From Flavobacteriaceae bacterium (GTDB lineage: Bacteria; Bacteroidota; Bacteroidia; Flavobacteriales; Flavobacteriaceae): a stretch of 64,000 nucleotides of DNA. The stretch covers positions 1 through 64,000 of the forward strand of contig JABSPK010000003.1 in NCBI GenBank assembly GCA_013214065.1. The letters are read 5' to 3'. Positions 1 through 7,443 of this stretch are shown here, one piece after another (position 1 is the first letter of the stretch; each line of letters begins with the position of its first letter). The notes under the pieces are model-generated. The model did not search any database. It saw only the letters and a program-made list of their open reading frames with translations, and was not told where the DNA came from. Both the position numbers and the translations under genes were made by a program.

Positions 1-254
1 TGTAAACTTTCTTCTGCTCATCTGACAATAAATTTAGCTTAATAATCCAACTTAACTTACTGTCCTATTATTGGGGGAATTATAAATATCATCAATAAAA
101 AAGATTGAATCAAGAGTTGTCCTAAGAAGGGAACGTATTTAGAGACTTGATTGCTAAGGCAATCATTAATCAAATCTAGCTAATGGGGTCTATTTAAAAA
201 TGCCGAAAAAGAAAACTTTTTGAATGTTGTACCTATGTTGTACCTGTGAAAAAT
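1..254. other. AT-rich gene-free left edge
   Basis: This stretch is visibly richer in A and T than the rest of the window and holds no credible coding frame. The longest item of note is a seven-codon frame starting at 200. A short tandem repeat of the type TGTTGTACCTA occurs at about 224-243, just before the terminator next to tRNA-Met. Its position beside the 3' end of a tRNA gene is typical of the edge of an integrated element, but no integrase and no duplicated tRNA end are visible, so this remains a guess. Confidence 0.4.
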
Positions 255-290
255 AATAAGGCTCCCAATTTTTTGAGAGCCTTATTTTAT
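255..290 (-). terminator. Terminator downstream of tRNA-Met, probably bidirectional
   Basis: A ten-base perfect inverted repeat (AATAAGGCTC at 255-264, GAGCCTTATT at 277-286) encloses a 12-base loop. It has T-rich flanks on both strands, so it can end transcription of the minus-strand tRNA and of anything entering from the left. Confidence 0.75.
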
Positions 291-293
291 TGT

Positions 294-366
294 AGCGAGA
301 GGGGGACTTGAACCCCCGGCCTCCGGGTTATGAATCCGACGCTCTAACCAGCTGAGCTACCTCGCC
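294..366 (-). tRNA. tRNA-Met (anticodon CAT)
   Basis: Read on the minus strand, a full cloverleaf is visible: acceptor GGCGAGG, D arm with AGCTCAGCTGGTTAGAGC, anticodon loop TTCATAA (CAU), and a T arm with GGGGG/CCCCC around TTCAAGT. The acceptor stem closes with G-U pairs at its first and seventh positions. CCA is not encoded (the gene is followed by CA only). A CAU anticodon could also be a lysidine-modified Ile2 tRNA; Met is the simpler reading. A strong promoter precedes it and a terminator follows. Confidence 0.9.
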
Positions 367-386
367 ATGATTCCTTTAAGCGGGTG

Positions 387-416
387 CAAATATAAAGGTT
401 AATTTCAGCCTGTCAA
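387..416 (-). promoter_or_regulatory. Bacteroidota-type promoter of tRNA-Met
   Basis: On the minus strand, TTG (414-416) is separated by 19 bases from TATATTTG (387-394). This matches the -33/-7 consensus TTG and TAnnTTTG used by the primary sigma factor of Bacteroidota. The tRNA starts 20 bases downstream of the -7 box. Confidence 0.75.
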
Positions 417-498
417 AAAACAGATTTATTTTATTATTTGATATTTATTTTTTTATATTACCGAACTATAGAATTGAACAACACTTAATAGCCAATAC

Positions 499-882
499 AT
501 GGGTGATAAAACCAAATTTGAGATAGAGTTCGTGATCCAGTCATCACCGCAACTGCTATACCAATATATTTCCACACCTTCAGGACTTTCAGAATGGTTT
601 GCCGATAACGTGAACTCAAGGGGAGAGACCTTCATCTTCATTTGGGACGGTGCCGAGGAGTTGGCGAAAATGCTAAAGCGTAAGACCGATGAATTCGTCA
701 AATTCGCTTGGGATGAAAACGAAGATGGCAGTTTTTTCGAAATGCGGATCATCGTTGATGAGATTACAAAGGACGTTTCACTGTTCATTACCGATTTCGC
801 CGAAGAAGACGAACTGGATGAGGCCAAAATGTTATGGGGCAACCAAATTGCCGATCTAAAGCAGGTGTTGGGTTCTAAATAA
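499..882 (+). CDS. START-like domain (SRPBCC) protein
   Basis: A 127-residue protein matching the START-like/AHSA1 family that is near-universal in Flavobacteriia. The N-terminus has the typical strand and helix pattern of this fold (EFVIQSSPQLLYQYISTP, then a GLSEWFADNV element), which forms a hydrophobic ligand cavity in characterised relatives. The length equals the whole domain, with no signal peptide or membrane segment, so it should be cytosolic. The start is the only ATG upstream of the conserved region. A rho-independent terminator lies 28 bases after the stop, so it is probably monocistronic. Its ligand and role are unknown in the family. Confidence 0.85.
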   Translation: MGDKTKFEIEFVIQSSPQLLYQYISTPSGLSEWFADNVNSRGETFIFIWDGAEELAKMLKRKTDEFVKFAWDENEDGSFFEMRIIVDEITKDVSLFITDFAEEDELDEAKMLWGNQIADLKQVLGSK

Positions 883-910
883 GGCCGTTCCCTTTTTGAA
901 ACGTATCTTT

Positions 911-937
911 GGTCCCGATTTTAACGGGACTTTTTTT
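911..937 (+). terminator. Rho-independent terminator after the START-like gene
   Basis: GTCCCG (912-917) pairs with CGGGAC (925-930) around a seven-base AT loop and is followed by seven T residues (931-937). The next gene's ATG begins at 938, directly after the T run. Confidence 0.75.
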
Positions 938-1783
938 ATGGTCAATTTCAACGGCACTATCATCGCTTCGGATGCTACGGTACTTTCACATCAAAATCGA
1001 GGATTTCAATATGGGGACGCTCTTTTTGAAACCCTGCGATCGATCCATTCGAAGTTGATGTTTTGGGAAGACCATTATTTTCGATTAATGGCCGGAATGC
1101 GGGTGCTCCGTATGGAAATCCCCATGGAATTTACCATGGAATATCTAGCAGCTGAAATCCAAAGAGCCGTCGAAGCCAACAGCTTGACCGACAGTCCTTG
1201 TCGCGTTCGCATCACCGTGTTCCGGAATTACGGAGGTAAATACGTGCCTCAAGACAACAAGATCGGCTACCTGATCGAAGTCTCCCCGATGGCCGATGCT
1301 TTTTATATCATCGATGAGGCAGCTTACGAAGTCGAACTGTTTCGTGATCATTATGTGAACCCGGGCATGCTTTCAAACCTCAAGTCGACCAACAAACTGT
1401 TGAATATCGTTGCAGGGGTTTTTGCCGAAGAGAACGACTACGAAAATTGCCTCTTGGTGAATACCGATAAGCAGTTGGTCGAGGCCATTAATGGAAACCT
1501 CTTCTTGGTTTTTGGGAACACGATAAAAACCCCGCCACTTACCGATGGTTGTTTGAACGGCATCGTCAGGAAAAAGTTGATCGAAATTGTCGGCAAATCG
1601 GAGGAATTTGAAATCGAAGCGGTCTCCATTTCCCCTTTTGAACTGCAAAAAGCGGATGAACTGTTTATCACCAATAGCATTTCAGGGGTCATTCCCGTTA
1701 CCAAATACCGTAAAAAATCGTTTGAAAATAAGGTTGCCAAAGCAATGGCCGCCAAACTGAACACCTTGGCCCGCTTGACCTAA
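938..1783 (+). CDS. Class IV PLP aminotransferase (aminodeoxychorismate lyase-like)
   Basis: A fold-type IV PLP enzyme of 281 residues, the family of branched-chain aminotransferase and 4-amino-4-deoxychorismate lyase (PabC). The N-terminal DATV...HQNRGFQYGDALFETLR block is the family hallmark. The lysine in LKSTNKLL fits the Schiff-base position, and the C-terminal LFITNSISGVIPV block fits the cofactor phosphate region. It could make p-aminobenzoate for folate, or act as a branched-chain or D-amino acid transaminase; no pabA/pabB is adjacent to decide. A longer frame from a TTG at 896 would run through the terminator at 911-937, so ATG 938 is preferred. The stop overlaps the stop of the convergent gene. 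Confidence 0.85.
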   Translation: MVNFNGTIIASDATVLSHQNRGFQYGDALFETLRSIHSKLMFWEDHYFRLMAGMRVLRMEIPMEFTMEYLAAEIQRAVEANSLTDSPCRVRITVFRNYGGKYVPQDNKIGYLIEVSPMADAFYIIDEAAYEVELFRDHYVNPGMLSNLKSTNKLLNIVAGVFAEENDYENCLLVNTDKQLVEAINGNLFLVFGNTIKTPPLTDGCLNGIVRKKLIEIVGKSEEFEIEAVSISPFELQKADELFITNSISGVIPVTKYRKKSFENKVAKAMAAKLNTLARLT

Positions 1784-2343
1784 TTGAGGATCGGGTTTTC
1801 AGGGGCATTCGACCAAATCAGGTAATCACCGCCCAATTCGACCATTTTTTCTTTCCAAAAGGCAGTCGATGATTTCTGGATGATATCACTCTGGTACTCA
1901 TTGCTCACGATCACCCATGATTTTGAGGAAAGCTCTTGGTCGAGCTGCAATGAGGCCCATCCTGAATATCCCAAAAAGAATCGGATATCGGTTTCCGTAA
2001 TCGTCTGGTCATTGATCAAGGCAATGGTCTTTTCAAAATTCCCACCCCAGTAAATACCGTCTGAGATTTCGATACTGTCTTCGATCAGCTCCGGTACCTT
2101 ATGGATGAAATAAAGGTTGTCTTGTTCAACCGGCCCACCATTGAATACCTTGAACGGCATTTTGATTTCGGTGACCAGGTCACTGATGTCGTATTCCAAC
2201 GGTTTATTCAAAATGAACCCGACCGACCCTTCGTCGTTATGTTCGGCCAGAAGAACCACCGAACGATTGAAGGAAACATCACCTGTCAATGCTGGTTCGG
2301 CGATAAGAAGCTTGCCTTTTTCCGGTGTAGTGTTCAACATCAT
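1780..2343 (-). CDS. YqgE/AlgH family protein
   Basis: A protein of about 187 residues of the YqgE/AlgH (DUF179) family: GKLLIAEPALTGD near the start, RSVVLLAEHNDEGSVGFILNKP, FNGGPVEQDNLYFIH, and the late FFLGYSGWASLQL block. The molecular role is not established; AlgH was named for an effect on alginate expression in Pseudomonas. Two adjacent ATGs (2341-2343 and 2338-2340) begin the conserved part. Upstream codons back to 2400 lack conservation and are ignored. The gene is convergent with the aminotransferase, sharing the four bases CTAA for both stops, and no hairpin separates them. Confidence 0.9.
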   Translation of the reverse strand: MMLNTTPEKGKLLIAEPALTGDVSFNRSVVLLAEHNDEGSVGFILNKPLEYDISDLVTEIKMPFKVFNGGPVEQDNLYFIHKVPELIEDSIEISDGIYWGGNFEKTIALINDQTITETDIRFFLGYSGWASLQLDQELSSKSWVIVSNEYQSDIIQKSSTAFWKEKMVELGGDYLIWSNAPENPILN

Positions 2344-2403
2344 GCAATTGGAGTTACTTAAATGTAAGCTATTATGTCGATTTGACAAAAAATTGCCCAA
2401 AAC

Positions 2404-2434
2404 AAAAAAAGCACTTCGGTGAGGAAGTGCTTTT
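2404..2434 (-). terminator. Terminator of the HU gene
   Basis: An 11-base perfect inverted repeat (AAAAGCACTTC at 2407-2417 and GAAGTGCTTTT at 2424-2434) with a six-base loop. Read on the minus strand it ends in a run of T. It sits 20 bases after the HU stop. Confidence 0.85.
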
Positions 2435-2454
2435 CGAATATCGTATGTATGATA

Positions 2455-2727
2455 TTAGTTTACCGCTTTGCCCAATTCAGCGCCAGCTTTAAACTTTACA
2501 ACATTTTTGGCTGCAATTTTGATAGTCTGCCCAGTTTGGGGATTTCTACCTTCTCTTGCATTTCTTTTAGAAACAGACCAAGAACCAAATCCTACCAATG
2601 AAACTCTTCCTCCTTTTTTTAGAGAGCCTTCAACATTTCCCAAGAAAGATTCCAATGCTTTTTTGGCTGCTGCCTTAGTGATGCCAGCATCAGCTGCCAT
2701 TGCATCGATTAACTCTGTTTTGTTCAT
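2455..2727 (-). CDS. hup: HU family DNA-binding protein
   Basis: A 90-residue HU protein, full length for the family. The N-terminal dimerisation helices (MNKTELIDAMA), the hinge VSLVGFGSW and the DNA-bending arm with the signature RNPQTG are all visible. HU coats and bends the chromosome and assists replication and recombination. It is a single gene with a consensus promoter about 45 bases upstream and a strong terminator downstream, which fits a highly expressed nucleoid protein. Confidence 0.97.
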   Translation of the reverse strand: MNKTELIDAMAADAGITKAAAKKALESFLGNVEGSLKKGGRVSLVGFGSWSVSKRNAREGRNPQTGQTIKIAAKNVVKFKAGAELGKAVN

Positions 2728-2772
2728 AATTGACTTAAATTAATTGTTGTTAAAATAACTTTAATGCTGGAG

Positions 2773-2802
2773 CAAATTTATATGGATTTGCCACCGACGC
2801 AA
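2773..2802 (-). promoter_or_regulatory. Bacteroidota-type promoter of the HU gene
   Basis: On the minus strand, TTG (2800-2802), 19 bases, then TAAATTTG (2773-2780). The box lies 45 bases upstream of the HU start codon. The gap 2728-2905 contains nothing else I recognise. Confidence 0.7.
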
Positions 2803-2905
2803 GTAAAATCAAGGGAAATCAGGGTTTTTGTTGATAACTTGAAACGTTTGTTGATAAATGTGGACGTTTTGCCCTAATTTTCGTGAGCCTAGTCATAGTG
2901 CGGCT

Positions 2906-3871
2906 TTAGACGACATTGGCCGTTTCCTCGAATGAAAATCCGTTTAACACCGCTTGGGCCTCCATCCGACGTTTTCCCGGTAACTGGATTTCATGTAGGT
3001 TCAAAAACCCATCGGGCAAGGCTACTTTGATCTCTTTTTTGGAGGTCACCAACCGTAAGGGTTCATAGCCATGGGTCCCCGGCTCGATACTACAGGTATA
3101 AATTTTTAAGGCCAATTCATCGCCACCGTTGTTTAAAACGGTCCATGCGGCAGGGTAGGGGTCCAACCCCCGAATTTGGTCGAATATGGCCTGCAAAGGT
3201 TGTGACCAATCGATTCGGGTGTTCTCCTTGCTGAGTTTCGGCGCGGGTTTCAAAGCTTCCATATGGGGTTGTATTTGGGTGGAAACCGGGCCTTGGGCGA
3301 TGCGTTCGACCGTTTGCACGATAAGATCGGCGCCAAGCTCCATCAGTCGGTCGTGCAGTTCCCCTACGGTATCCTCAGGGCCTATGGAACAATGTTCTTG
3401 CAATATCATGGCTCCCGTATCGATTTTTTCATCAATGAAAAAAGTGGTGACCCCTGTTTCCGTCTCCCCATTGATGATCGCCCAGTTGATAGGGGCGGCA
3501 CCCCGGTATTGGGGAAGCAATGAGGCGTGCAGGTTAAAGGTTCCGTACTCCGGCATTTGCCAGACCTGTTTGGGTAACATCCGAAATGCCACCACGACCT
3601 GGAGGTTAGCACCAAGGGCCCTCAAATCATCCAAAAAGACGGGGTCTTTTAGATTGGTGGGCTGTAATACGTTCAGTCCGTGGGCCTGGGCGAATTGTTT
3701 GACCGCCGAAGGACGTAGTTTTCTGCCGCGACCGGCTGGTCGGTCAGGGGCGGTAATCACCCCGACAACCGTTTGGCCCGCCAACAGCAAACGCCTTAAG
3801 CCTTCGACCGCGAATTCGGGCGTGCCCATAAAAATGATCTTTAGTTCCCGCTCAGTTTGTTTTGATTTCAT
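2906..3871 (-). CDS. fmt: Methionyl-tRNA formyltransferase
   Basis: Transfers a formyl group from 10-formyltetrahydrofolate to Met-tRNA(fMet) for initiation. The 321 residues match the usual family length. The N-terminal Rossmann part begins KIIFMGTPEFA, the tRNA-contact loop PDRPAGRGRK follows, and the catalytic triad is visible as Asn113 and His115 (in TFNLHASLLPQYRGAAP) and Asp151 (in DEKIDTG). The C-terminal barrel is complete. The start codon lies inside the 3' end of recQ (20-base overlap), so the two are probably co-transcribed, with recQ first. Confidence 0.97.
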   Translation of the reverse strand: MKSKQTERELKIIFMGTPEFAVEGLRRLLLAGQTVVGVITAPDRPAGRGRKLRPSAVKQFAQAHGLNVLQPTNLKDPVFLDDLRALGANLQVVVAFRMLPKQVWQMPEYGTFNLHASLLPQYRGAAPINWAIINGETETGVTTFFIDEKIDTGAMILQEHCSIGPEDTVGELHDRLMELGADLIVQTVERIAQGPVSTQIQPHMEALKPAPKLSKENTRIDWSQPLQAIFDQIRGLDPYPAAWTVLNNGGDELALKIYTCSIEPGTHGYEPLRLVTSKKEIKVALPDGFLNLHEIQLPGKRRMEAQAVLNGFSFEETANVV

Positions 3872-5750
3872 ATTCCGAATTGGTGTTCAGGATCACAATG
3901 CCATCTTCCAAGAGCTCTTGTAATCCTTTTAAAACAAGTTGTGGTCGCCTGTCAAGACGATGCACCAACACTTTCGATGAAGCGCCACCTTCTTTTAAAA
4001 GTGCTAAAATACGTTGCTTTGTATTTTCTGGGTCCGTTTCTTGCCGTCTTTCAAGACAGCGGTCACATTGGCCACAAGGAGCCGAAAGGGTCTCCCCGAA
4101 GTAGTCAAGCAAAAAGTTGGTGCGACAGGCCAAACCCGGGTTTACATAATCCAACACCGCTTGGAGCCGTTTTTTTTTCAATTGGTTCAACCGGCTGATC
4201 GATTTCGCGAAGACATTAATGGTCCGATCGTCTTCCCTTGGGACTAAAAACGTGATATCGAGATCACTATCGTTCTTGCTATGGGAAATCAATCCCTCTT
4301 TAGTCAAAATCCCTAGGTCCTCGGTGAGTTGGCTTTCGGATTTCTGCAAACGTTTTCCCAAGCGGTACAGGTTGATACTGGTCTCGTAGTCGAATACTCC
4401 GGCATAAGTCCTTAAAATGGTTTGTATCAGGTCAACATGGCCCGGGTGTCGTTCTATGTAATGGAAGAGGGACTTGTTGTCGACCAGAAATTGGATCGTG
4501 GTCTGCCGCTTGAATTGTTCGGCTATAGCAATGACACCGTTCCGATCTAGAACCCGCAGTCCGTTATACACAAGTGCGGGATTAAACCCATAATGGGTGC
4601 AAAATCGTTCGAAATGTAACCCATGACGGGTTTGTTCCCCTTCGCCATAAGCAATTTGAAAATGGGCGTTCAATTTAGCATATAGGGTTTTGATGAAAGC
4701 CACATCGGGCAACGATCTCAGAAAGCGACGTGTAGCGGTTTCTTGAAAGTCGGGCCGAAGTAGTAGCATCGCCTTGGCCGTTTTTCCATCGCGTCCGGCA
4801 CGCCCGGCTTCTTGGTAATAGTTTTCAATGCTTTCGGGCAGATCGAGATGGAGTACGAGGCGTACATTCGATTTGTCAATGCCCATACCAAAGGCATTGG
4901 TGGCCACCATGGTGCACTGACCATGCCGTAACCAGGCATCGATTTTTGATTTTTTTTGATCTGATGTCAGTCCCCCATGAAAAAAATCACTTTCAATTCC
5001 ATGCGATGCTAGGAGTTTGGCGTATTCCTGGGTATGCCTGCGCGTACCGACATATACGATCGCACTTCCTTGGGCCCGTTTGACGGTATCGATGATCTGG
5101 CGCTGCAGGTCTTCGGTTTGCTTTACGGCGAATTGGAGGTTTGCCCTTTTGAAGGAATCTTTTATCGGTCGATCGATCTTAAGTTGCAGGGTAGTGGCAA
5201 TATCACCAATGACCTGTTCGGTAGCCGTAGCGGTCAAAGCGATGATCGGGGCCTGGGGATGCAAGCTCCGCAATACATCGCACTTTAAATAGGCCGGCCT
5301 GAAGTCATGCCCCCACTGGGATATACAATGGGCTTCATCGATGGCTATTAAGTTGACCTTCATTTTTTCAATACGTTCTTGTACCAATCGCTGCTGCAAG
5401 CGTTCAGGTGACAGGTAAAGAAACTTATAATCGCCATACACACAATTGTCCAACAACTGATCGACCCGTTCTTCTTTTTGTCCACCGACCAACGCTACGG
5501 CCTTGATATCCATCGCTTTTAGTCGTGCCACCTGATCATGGATCAAGGCCACCAAAGGCGAAACAACGATGCAGATTCCATCTTTGGCCATGGCGGGTAC
5601 TTGGTAGCATATCGACTTGCCCCCGCCAGTAGGCAAAAGTGCAAGTACGTCATGACCCGAAATGGACGAGGCGATGATTTTCTCTTGAGACCCCAAAAAG
5701 GAATCATAATTCCAGTAGGTTTTCAAGATGGATAGCGGATCAGGATGCAC
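3852..5750 (-). CDS. recQ: ATP-dependent DNA helicase RecQ
   Basis: A superfamily 2 3'-5' helicase acting on forks and recombination intermediates. Of 632 residues, the N-terminal half carries the Walker A (TGGGKS, about residue 41) and DEAH (138-141) motifs, and the second RecA lobe carries GMGIDKSNVR and the QEAGRAGRDG element. The zinc-binding cysteines (LACRTN, then CGQCDRC) and a winged-helix C-terminus follow. No HRDC domain is present, so it is a RecQ without that DNA-binding tail. It is followed by fmt with a 20-base overlap and preceded by the NTPase gene two bases away, forming one minus-strand operon. Confidence 0.96.
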   Translation of the reverse strand: MHPDPLSILKTYWNYDSFLGSQEKIIASSISGHDVLALLPTGGGKSICYQVPAMAKDGICIVVSPLVALIHDQVARLKAMDIKAVALVGGQKEERVDQLLDNCVYGDYKFLYLSPERLQQRLVQERIEKMKVNLIAIDEAHCISQWGHDFRPAYLKCDVLRSLHPQAPIIALTATATEQVIGDIATTLQLKIDRPIKDSFKRANLQFAVKQTEDLQRQIIDTVKRAQGSAIVYVGTRRHTQEYAKLLASHGIESDFFHGGLTSDQKKSKIDAWLRHGQCTMVATNAFGMGIDKSNVRLVLHLDLPESIENYYQEAGRAGRDGKTAKAMLLLRPDFQETATRRFLRSLPDVAFIKTLYAKLNAHFQIAYGEGEQTRHGLHFERFCTHYGFNPALVYNGLRVLDRNGVIAIAEQFKRQTTIQFLVDNKSLFHYIERHPGHVDLIQTILRTYAGVFDYETSINLYRLGKRLQKSESQLTEDLGILTKEGLISHSKNDSDLDITFLVPREDDRTINVFAKSISRLNQLKKKRLQAVLDYVNPGLACRTNFLLDYFGETLSAPCGQCDRCLERRQETDPENTKQRILALLKEGGASSKVLVHRLDRRPQLVLKGLQELLEDGIVILNTNSEYEIKTN

Positions 5751-5752
5751 GG

Positions 5753-6310
5753 CTATTTCAGATTAAGGTCTTTCAAAACGAAATCCGTCCTATTTTCAAT
5801 CGTAGTTTTTGGAACGGTAACGGGAGTATACCCAAAGCGGGTATAGGTCGCCATCAGATGTTCATGAAGGGCCTCGGCCTCTTCGAAAGTCTCGAGACGC
5901 TCATTGTCCGAAACGTATATGGCTTTCCAAGGGGGTAAAATGTACACGGCATCGTAGCGATGGGTTTCGCAAGCTTCCGTAAAATCAGGTTCGTAGGCTT
6001 GATCGAAATAATCCATGTAAGCCAATACATCCGGTATACCACGGTCGAAAAAACACAACGCATCCGGCTGTTGGTCGGCTTTTAGAAAGTGATCGATACG
6101 ACCTTGAAGCAGACTGCGGTTGAAGGCATAGGGATCATCGACGAAAGCCAACGGGTTGCTTACCTGTTCCTTGACCGTTCCGGCCGATTTGGCTTCGGCG
6201 GTCATACTGCGTATTATCTCATGGAAGCAGGGGTATCCCGCGGCTTCCAAGGCCTCGATGACCACTGTTTTTCCCGTGCCGGGGGCGCCGGTTACCACTA
6301 TTTTCCTCAT
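5753..6310 (-). CDS. P-loop NTPase (AAA_28 family)
   Basis: A 185-residue ATP/GTPase whose first residues are a perfect Walker A loop (VVTGAPGTGKT, residues 5-15). It then has a CFFDRGIPD Walker B-like segment near residue 105, as in AAA_28/ATP-dependent kinase-like proteins. No signal or membrane segment is seen, so it should be cytosolic. The substrate is unknown; relatives are annotated only as predicted ATPases or kinases. The stop is two bases before recQ, so it heads the NTPase-recQ-fmt operon. Whether it has any link to DNA repair is only suggested by this position. Confidence 0.8.
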   Translation of the reverse strand: MRKIVVTGAPGTGKTVVIEALEAAGYPCFHEIIRSMTAEAKSAGTVKEQVSNPLAFVDDPYAFNRSLLQGRIDHFLKADQQPDALCFFDRGIPDVLAYMDYFDQAYEPDFTEACETHRYDAVYILPPWKAIYVSDNERLETFEEAEALHEHLMATYTRFGYTPVTVPKTTIENRTDFVLKDLNLK

Positions 6311-6382
6311 GCATTCCCAATTCGTGTTCCTTCACAAAGTAATGAAATCCGCCAGCGAGAAAAAAATTGACTTTTTAGAAGT

Positions 6383-6390
6383 TATATTTG
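6383..6390 (+). promoter_or_regulatory. Candidate -7 box for the DUF493 gene
   Basis: TATATTTG matches the Bacteroidota -7 consensus and lies 13 bases before the start codon. The only TTG upstream (6367-6369) is 13 bases away, shorter than the usual spacing, so support is partial. Confidence 0.4.
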
Positions 6391-6403
6391 TAAAAAATTA
6401 AGC

Positions 6404-6691
6404 ATGGATACCCAAAAGTCCGATGAATTTTACAAACGTTTACGCGAACAGCTCTTGGAAGACAGTAGCTGGCCTTCCACCTACCTATACAAGTTCATAG
6501 TACCCACGGATACCGAAAAGATCGGACGGATACAAGCGATTTTCGACGTCCCGGGAGCCGTTATCGAATCCAAACAATCTAAAAAAGGAACCTACACCAG
6601 CGTGTCGATTACCCTGAAGGCCAAAGACCCCGATGCGATTATCGAAAAGTATAAGGAAGTCGCTGTTATCGAGGGTGTAATTTCCCTTTAA
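6404..6691 (+). CDS. DUF493 family protein
   Basis: A 95-residue protein of the DUF493 (YbeD-like) family, which has a small ferredoxin-like, ACT-type fold. The typical core is visible: YKFIVPTD, then a GAVIESKQSKKGTYTSVSITLKA strand pair. E. coli YbeD sits beside lipoate genes, but no lipoate gene is near here and the role is unknown. The ATG is preceded by a candidate -7 box. An 85-base gap separates it from the DUF4290 gene, so the two may be read together. Confidence 0.85.
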   Translation: MDTQKSDEFYKRLREQLLEDSSWPSTYLYKFIVPTDTEKIGRIQAIFDVPGAVIESKQSKKGTYTSVSITLKAKDPDAIIEKYKEVAVIEGVISL

Positions 6692-6776
6692 TGACAGTGG
6701 AATGCCATAATTTTAGTAATTTGCGTACGTAAATACGATACTTCCTGATTTTTGTATCACCTATAAACTTTCCAGA

Positions 6777-7430
6777 TTGAATTTAGTAGACAACCTCGAA
6801 TACAATACAGAGCGGTCAAAGCTTTTTATACCTGAATACGGCCGTCATTTTCAAAAAATGGTCGATCATGCGGTCTCGATCGCCGACCGTGAAGAACGGA
6901 ATAAGGTCGCCCAATCCATCATCAGTGTCATGGGCAATTTACAACCCCATTTGCGTGATGTTCCCGATTTCCAACATAAGTTGTGGGATCAGCTGTTTAT
7001 CATGTCCGACTTTAAATTGGATGTCGATTCGCCCTTTCCGATCACTTCGAAAGAGGTGTTGCAACAACGTCCCGAACCTTTGGAATACCCACAGAACTTT
7101 CCGAAATACCGTTTTTATGGTAACAACATCAAGCGAATGATCGATGTAGCGGTGTCCTGGGAAAAAGGGGATATGCGCGATGGGTTGGAATATGCCATTG
7201 CCAATCACATGAAAAAATGTTATCTCAATTGGAACAAGGATTCCGTTGAAGATTCGGCCATCTTCGGCCACCTCAAGGAATTGAGCGACGGTCAAATCGA
7301 TTTGGCACCCGATGGGGAAAGCTTGACCGAGAGCACCCAATTCTTGAAAAACCGCATTCAAAAGTCGAACCGTAGCAATAATAACAACAACAAAAAGCAA
7401 CGGAACAACCGCAATAAAAAACGTTACTAG
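6777..7430 (+). CDS. DUF4290 domain protein with Asn/Lys-rich tail
   Basis: A 217-residue protein of the DUF4290 family, restricted to Bacteroidota and of unknown function. The conserved N-terminus (NLEYNTERSKLFIPEYGRHFQ) begins at residue 6, which fixes the TTG at 6777 as start; there is no earlier usable codon. The domain fills about residues 5-180. The last 25 residues are almost only Asn, Lys and Arg, a flexible basic tail that might bind nucleic acid. The stop lies 13 bases before murA, a pairing that suggests co-transcription with peptidoglycan precursor synthesis. Confidence 0.85.
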   Translation: MNLVDNLEYNTERSKLFIPEYGRHFQKMVDHAVSIADREERNKVAQSIISVMGNLQPHLRDVPDFQHKLWDQLFIMSDFKLDVDSPFPITSKEVLQQRPEPLEYPQNFPKYRFYGNNIKRMIDVAVSWEKGDMRDGLEYAIANHMKKCYLNWNKDSVEDSAIFGHLKELSDGQIDLAPDGESLTESTQFLKNRIQKSNRSNNNNNKKQRNNRNKKRY

Positions 7431-7443
7431 GAAACGAATCCAC

